A stretch of 64,000 nt of DNA, from assembly GCA_032164295.1 (NCBI GenBank), contig JAJHTX010000001.1, forward strand, positions 1,612,001 to 1,676,000, in the 5' to 3' direction. The position numbers and the translations under genes were made by a program. This document shows, in pieces, positions 59,605 to 64,000 of this stretch. The notes below the pieces were generated by a model. It was not told where the DNA came from. It was given only the letters and a program-made list of their open reading frames with translations, and did no database searches. Every line of letters begins with the position of its first letter. Position 1 is the first letter of the stretch. This DNA comes from Inonotus obliquus. Lineage: Eukaryota; Basidiomycota; Agaricomycetes; Hymenochaetales; Hymenochaetaceae.

Positions 59605-60804
59605 ATGTCGAATCCATCGTTGGACGTTCTCAAGCACGTTGTAGATGTTCATTGCCATCCGACGGATTCAGAGATTCCTGCCGAAGTGATTAACGAACTT
59701 CCCATAACAATATGCGCCATGGCCACGCGTCACGACGACCAAGCCCTCGTTGCTGACCTCGCTCGCGCCCACTCTGACAAAGTTATCCCGTGCTTTGGTT
59801 AGCTTCCGAGTCTCTGCTAGTCTACACTGCGAGAGTCTTTGCGAGTCTATTGACTGTTGCTAGTCTAGGCTATCATCCATGGTTCGCACACTGGATATCT
59901 GTTGCACCTGGCCCACCACCTTCTAAGGAGGATCACTACCGTTCTCTCTTCCTGAGCTCGTCCGGACTTTCGCAAGATGACTCGGTGACGGGAAATAACG
60001 ATCGAATCCAAGCCTTTCAAGAATTGCTTCCTTCTTTACCGGATCCGCTTGCGCTGGACGACTGCCTGTCTTCCCTTCGTCGAAACTTCAGCTTGTTTCC
60101 TCAGGCAATGCTAGGAGAAATTGGCCTTGATAAATCGGCGAGGGTACCTCTCGATTACAGATCCGAACGTCGCAAACTGTCGCCGTTTACCGTTCCGTTC
60201 GAACACCAGCTCTTCATTGTTGAAGCTCAGCTCGCGGTCGCGGTGGAGATGGAACGCAATGTCAGCATTCATAGGTATGTATTCAGTTTTCCTTGTAAAT
60301 TATGTCTTTTCTGAGCTGCGCCGCTTGATTCAGCGTCAAATGCCAGAAAGCAACCCTTGATCTTTTGGATCGTATGAAAAGCAAATACGGCCGGTATTGG
60401 AAGAACATCAATATCGACCTACACAGCTGCGGAGTCAGTCCGGAGACATGGCGAGATATTGAAGTTGGTTTCCCCGTTGATACGGTTGCGTGGATGCTCA
60501 TTAGGCCATTCAGAAACGTCATCGGAATGTATTCCTCTCCCTTTCAACGGCTATCAATGGGCGGTCACCAAATCATCGCAAGCTAATCGCGGTGGCATCT
60601 CCAACCCGCCTACTGGCCGAATCTGATATACATGAGATCGGACAATGCGCAGGTCGCACGTGGGATATGATTTTGACGATCGCAGAAGAGAAAGGATGGC
60701 ACGTTGAGGAGCGTTGGGAGGATGAAGTAGAGGAGAGTCGATGGGGTGCTGTTCGCAGACTTGAACGCAATTTTCAAAACTTCATGAAAGGGGGGCATGA
60801 ATGA
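59605..60804 (+). CDS. TatD-family metal-dependent hydrolase (Scn1-like), 339 aa
   Basis: TatD proteins are 3'-5' DNA/RNA exonucleases with a two-metal TIM barrel. Exons 59605-59797, 59869-60274, 60334-60463 and 60514-60804 sum to 1020 nt. Metal ligands appear in order: His-x-His in VVDVHCHPTD (residues 12-21), Glu in MLGEIGLDK, His in NVSIHSVKCQ, His in NIDLHSCGV and Asp in LLAESDIHEI. GYHPWF after the first intron is also conserved. The insert of about 45 residues after GYHPWFAHWI is typical of the fungal Scn1/Cut9-interacting branch, which is longer than bacterial TatD. The DNase activity is from the family, not shown here. Confidence 0.92.
59798..59868 (+). repeat. AGTCT-rich imperfect repeat in TatD intron 1
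   Basis: The first intron of the TatD gene (71 nt) contains AGTCT at 59809, 59819, 59834, 59844 and 59862, with similar spacers (ctgct, ttgcg, ttgct). The last copy overlaps the splice acceptor. Confidence 0.6.
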
Positions 60805-61002
60805 GATGGAACTGTCGTGATAATATGCGATACATACGACGGATTGTATAAGAGTAAATGGTAGTCATTATACAGGGTACACACGGCTATCTTCAAGTTC
60901 TATCCTTGTCCATGCTTCCCGCCGATCCTTGTCGATCAGTACTACCATCCCACGGGTCGATCTAGACGAGTACTCAACTATTGAGTTTGAGTTGTCCTCA
61001 CC

Positions 61003-62083
61003 ATGGCCTCAGCCAGTTCCTCCGCATCATCAGCTTACCTAGAGAAACCATTCCATCCTGACTTCTGCTCACCAACCGCTGACTTCGTCGTTCGCTCATG
61101 TGATGGTGTCCGCTTCAAGTGTCACCGCCTCTTCTTACAGGAGGCTTCACCTGGCATGTATTGTCCTCGTTCTTCGTCACCGACACAATTTTCTGATCTT
61201 ACATCACGCGTATATTCAGTTTTTCGAACAATGCTTACTCTTCCTCAGCCCGGCGTGGTCACACCTTCAGACGTAACCTCTCGACCGCCTTCAATTGACT
61301 TGCTAGAAGACGGCAAAACACTCGAGATACTCCTACGCACAATATACCCAATACAACAGCCCATTATTGAATCAATATCACTACTCGTCAAGGCATTCCT
61401 AGCAGCTGAGAAATACGACATGCAAGGGGTCATCTCAACACTCCGTCTTCACATGCGAGACGAGCGTTTCCTCACGGATCATCCAGTGCATACCTTCGCA
61501 CTCGCTTGCCACTTCCAATTCGCTCCAGAAGCGAAAGCAGCTTCTAGAGCATCTTTGACGACGAATATACATGACCCGCCCAACCTCGAGATTTTTGAGG
61601 AGACTGGGTTCAAAATTGCCGACCTTATTTCCTTGCACTCGCTTCGTCATAAGAGAATTGTCAGGGTGCGGGAGTTCCTGGACGGCGAAGGATTTGAAGG
61701 AGTAAGTACTGGTAGCTACCGCGCATCATGATCCGTACGGTAATTAATGATTCGAGGTTTATTTTTAGAACGCGCCCGACTTTGCTTGCGTTTCATGCTC
61801 GAAGCCTCTGCAAGACCCAACCTGGTCATTACTCAAGGCCAGTATACTGAAGGAACTCTATTGGCGGCCTCTCGGGGATACAATTTTCGGACCGGACTTT
61901 TTAAAATCAAATGCTGTCCAGTTTTTCATCAATTCGAAATGTGAAGAATGCCATGAAAGACTCGTGTACGAGAAGGGGAAGACGCTTGCTATGATATCGG
62001 AGTTTCTCAAGTCACTACCAGAATCAATTGACATCAGTGAGTATCAGGCTCAGTCGTGCGATATGATTTCTGACGACAGGTAG
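61003..62083 (+). CDS. BTB/POZ-domain protein, 315 aa
   Basis: Member of the BTB family that is expanded in mushrooms. The start FHPDFCSPTADFVVRSCDGVRF-type strand (residues 18-38) is the usual BTB entry, followed by FKCHRLFLQEASP and VFRTMLTLPQPG. Exons 61003-61153, 61220-61701 and 61769-62083 sum to 948 nt. Intron 1 (66 nt) has a GC donor (CTG|GCATGT); it is in frame, so an unspliced form would carry 22 extra residues in the BTB core, which breaks the usual EASPVF order. The C-terminal part is helical with Cys pairs (CVSCSKPL and CEECHERL) that might bind zinc. Function unknown; BTB domains mediate dimers or Cul3 contacts. Confidence 0.82.
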
Positions 62084-62405
62084 CTAAGTAGCCAATTTGT
62101 AAAAGTGATATTTCGTTTTCAAGGGATACCTTATACCTCTTCACGATTGCAGAGCGCCGTCTTGGTTCGTCAAATAACACGCGTATATCAATTCAAAGAA
62201 GAATCTTGAAGACAACAATAACAAATTACATAACTACGGCATGTTGCCGGAGTGAAGACGGGCCAAATACAACTGGGAGGCTAGATGCGCGAAGGATAGC
62301 CAGATGCGAGAAATTAACAAGACATGATAAAGCGGAGTGTTTGATAACGTTGAAATTCGTGAAGCTAATTAATGCACGGAGATCTGTTTGGGTGGAAGCC
62401 AAGGA
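62084..62405. other. 3' intergenic region of convergent genes
   Basis: Between the BTB (+) and MARVEL (-) genes. No coding signal seen. Confidence 0.5.
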
Positions 62406-63250
62406 TTAAACTAGCTGGCCCTTCAGGCCGTCACCGCGACGAGTTGCCAAACAACCGCGGAAGAGGACTACGAAGAGGGCGATTGTTACAAAAATCCTGA
62501 AGGGCGGTCAATGCCTACCGGTCCTTCAATAATGACTGATTACTCACCAGACGACCCATGAAAAGCCTGATGCAGGTTACATCAGCCTTTGAGTGGATTG
62601 AAATGCGTAATAGGTGCTTACCCATCAGAGCGTTTAGCTGGTTACAGTACGGCAAGTTGAAGTCGATCGAACTGCAATTGTGGCCACCTCCGAGTCCGGC
62701 CGTGATACTAGCGGCTCCGGCAGTCCAAAACACCCACGTAATGAACAAACTAAGGAAGGAAGCACGTCTCGGCAAGTGGCCAAGAGGATTAAAGACGTCA
62801 GCAAGAACTCACAAGATAGCGTGCGAGCCAACGCTCGTGATAATTGAGCCGGACGAGGAGGAGGAAGAGCGGAGGAAGAGCCCCGCATAGATAGACACGA
62901 AGAGAACCGTCCACCAACTGCAAAAAAAAATCAGATCCCTGACTTTGACACCAGCAGAGTAGTAAGAACCTTGTGAACGTGAGGAAACCTACGCGGTCTC
63001 TTACGGACCTGGAAGGATAGTCACCATTCCGATCGTATCTTGTTATGATCCATGTTGCAATGCATGCCTATGTATACTTTCAGAAATTCGTCTCAGTTTA
63101 TGATAGCTCCGCTTCGTACCGTTATGAGTGCGAAAGCAACGATGATACCAAACAGAACTGCGAACTGTGTCAATAGAAGTCCTCATCATTACACTGAGAG
63201 TGATACACACTGGGGTGGCCACGCCTGATATGTCTGTCGAAGTCGACCAT
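62406..63250 (-). CDS. MARVEL-domain four-helix membrane protein, 175 aa
   Basis: Seven exons: 63209-63250, 63120-63164, 62970-63067, 62813-62917, 62622-62749, 62548-62566, 62406-62496; they sum to 528 nt. Four membrane helices are visible: FAVLFGIIVAFALITACIAT (about 15-34), WWTVLFVSIYAGLFL (about 62-76), ILFITWVFWTAGAASIT-like (about 96-112) and WVVWIFVTIALFVVLF (about 140-158). The start FDRHIRRGHP and the loop CSSIDFNLPYCNQLNAL (a Cys pair) are typical of fungal MARVEL proteins, which sit in eisosome or plasma-membrane domains or act in vesicle traffic. The short C-terminus is basic. No long ORF marks this gene; it is visible only when exons are joined. Confidence 0.88.
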
Positions 63251-63617
63251 GATGTTCGATATTGAGCGTGAGTGAAGATGGTGGTGGTGGTAGGAGAATA
63301 AGGAGTCCAAGACGAAGAGGAGAGGCTCTGGTCCCGTCTCGGTTCGTCAGAGGGCTGGATGTTATGCACCGCCACCAGGATCGGCCCACACCACATACCA
63401 TGACGTCCTCATGTCAAAAGGCGAATTACGTACACGATATGGACTTAGGTAATAATTTATGTGTAATGAGCATTGCATGGATAAAATGATATTTTACAGT
63501 GTACATTGTAGAGTAGGGTGCAGGGAAGATGAGGGAGATGAATAAAGCTTGTTCGAACCAAGAACAACAATGCCATCCGGGATAAGGAAGCCAAAAGGAG
63601 AATACCTGCTACCGAGC
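63251..63617. other. 367-bp intergenic region
   Basis: MARVEL promoter and LysM gene 3' flank, both minus strand. Contains a CCACCACCACC stretch (minus strand) about 30-40 bp upstream of the MARVEL ATG. No gene seen. Confidence 0.5.
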
Positions 63618-64000
63618 TCAATCATCCACCGGGACACACATCCATTGACCGGGCTTGAGGTTGGCACAGTTGATATGAGGGTTTATCGAACGCAGGTTCT
63701 CCAGCGACGTCCCATACTCCTGCGAAATATCCCAGCATGTATCTCCTGACTTTATCTTCATCGGTCGACTATGCTCCGAGCACGAGATCGGCCGAGGTTT
63801 AATGAAGGAGGGTGAAAGGCGGAAGACGAGCAAGAGAAAGACGGCAATAATCAAGAAGAACGGGAGTAGCTGGCGCCAAGCATCCCTGTTAGTGCTACGG
63901 AAGGTCCGGCCCTAGAAAAGATACAAGAAGCTTAGAGGAATGGCACTTAACAGGAGGGTGGTGAACGTACCTCCGGAGAGTCTGGGACTGGTGCGTAGCC
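63618..64000 (-). CDS. LysM-domain membrane protein, partial (5' end beyond the window)
   Basis: Exons 63971-64000 (partial) and 63618-63911. A membrane helix (LLPFFLIIAVFLLLVFRL) is followed by a single LysM domain: KIKSGDTCWDISQEYGTS, then LRSINPHINCANLKPGQWMC and the end VPVDD. Two Cys in the LysM are positioned as in fungal LysM proteins. The order (soluble N-terminus, one helix, LysM at the C-terminus) suggests a type II protein with the LysM outside or in the lumen, where it could bind chitin or other N-acetylglucosamine polymers. The N-terminal part cannot be seen. Confidence 0.85.

Overview
The window is nuclear DNA of a filamentous basidiomycete fungus, most likely an Agaricomycete. 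This rests on dense genes split by many 50-70 nt GT-AG introns, very small exons, a Het-C homologue, a Kre6/Skn1 glucan-synthesis enzyme, BTB and F-box-like proteins of the kind expanded in mushrooms, a LysM membrane protein and a UBE2O-type E2. I found no transposon, rRNA, tRNA or CRISPR array, and nothing bacterial. I resolved 28 protein-coding genes by joining exons by eye. In 26 complete multi-exon or single-exon models the summed exon length is a multiple of three and the family motifs run across the junctions. The LysM gene is cut by the right edge, and the F-box start is ambiguous.

Layout. 1-2.7 kb: no recognisable gene. 2.7-9.3 kb (all minus): bHLH factor, Het-C, ketopantoate reductase. 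10.2-20.4 kb (all plus): aldo-keto reductase, PB1-domain protein, F-box-like protein, Utp17/WDR75. 20.6-23.4 kb (minus): homeodomain protein, AIF/AMID-like flavoprotein. 23.7-27.7 kb (plus): GNL1-like GTPase, PP2C phosphatase. 27.9-29.2 kb (minus): carnitine carrier. 29.2-30.7 kb: unexplained gap. 30.7-32.7 kb (plus): N-acetylglutamate synthase. 33.1-34.8 kb (minus): unrecognised protein. 35.4-37.8 kb (plus): Kre6/Skn1. 38.3-42.9 kb (minus): UBE2O-like E2 and a coiled-coil protein. 43.1-45.6 kb (plus): MoaA-MoaC. 45.8-59.5 kb (all minus): GNAT protein, amidase, TXNDC17-like thioredoxin, secreted Thr-rich repeat protein, aspartate/glutamate carrier, Trm5. 59.6-62.1 kb (plus): TatD nuclease, BTB protein. 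62.4-64.0 kb (minus): MARVEL protein, LysM protein.

Most genes are single-copy housekeeping functions: ribosome biogenesis (Utp17, GNL1-like), tRNA modification (Trm5), mitochondrial transport (carnitine, aspartate/glutamate), arginine, pantothenate and molybdopterin synthesis, and cell wall. They do not form a metabolic cluster. Close divergent pairs (Trm5/TatD 104 bp apart; AIF-like/GNL1 346 bp; coiled-coil/MoaA 200 bp) probably share promoters.

The most interesting observations are these. The MoaA-MoaC gene has a 56-nt intron that decides between a stand-alone MoaA ending in Gly-Gly and a MoaA-MoaC fusion. The secreted protein is built from repeated exon modules. Several genes contain exons of 8-16 nt. 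Probable GC-AG introns occur in two genes. A 117-aa WCPDC thioredoxin is fully hidden by introns. I did not find a convincing wholly new multi-gene system.
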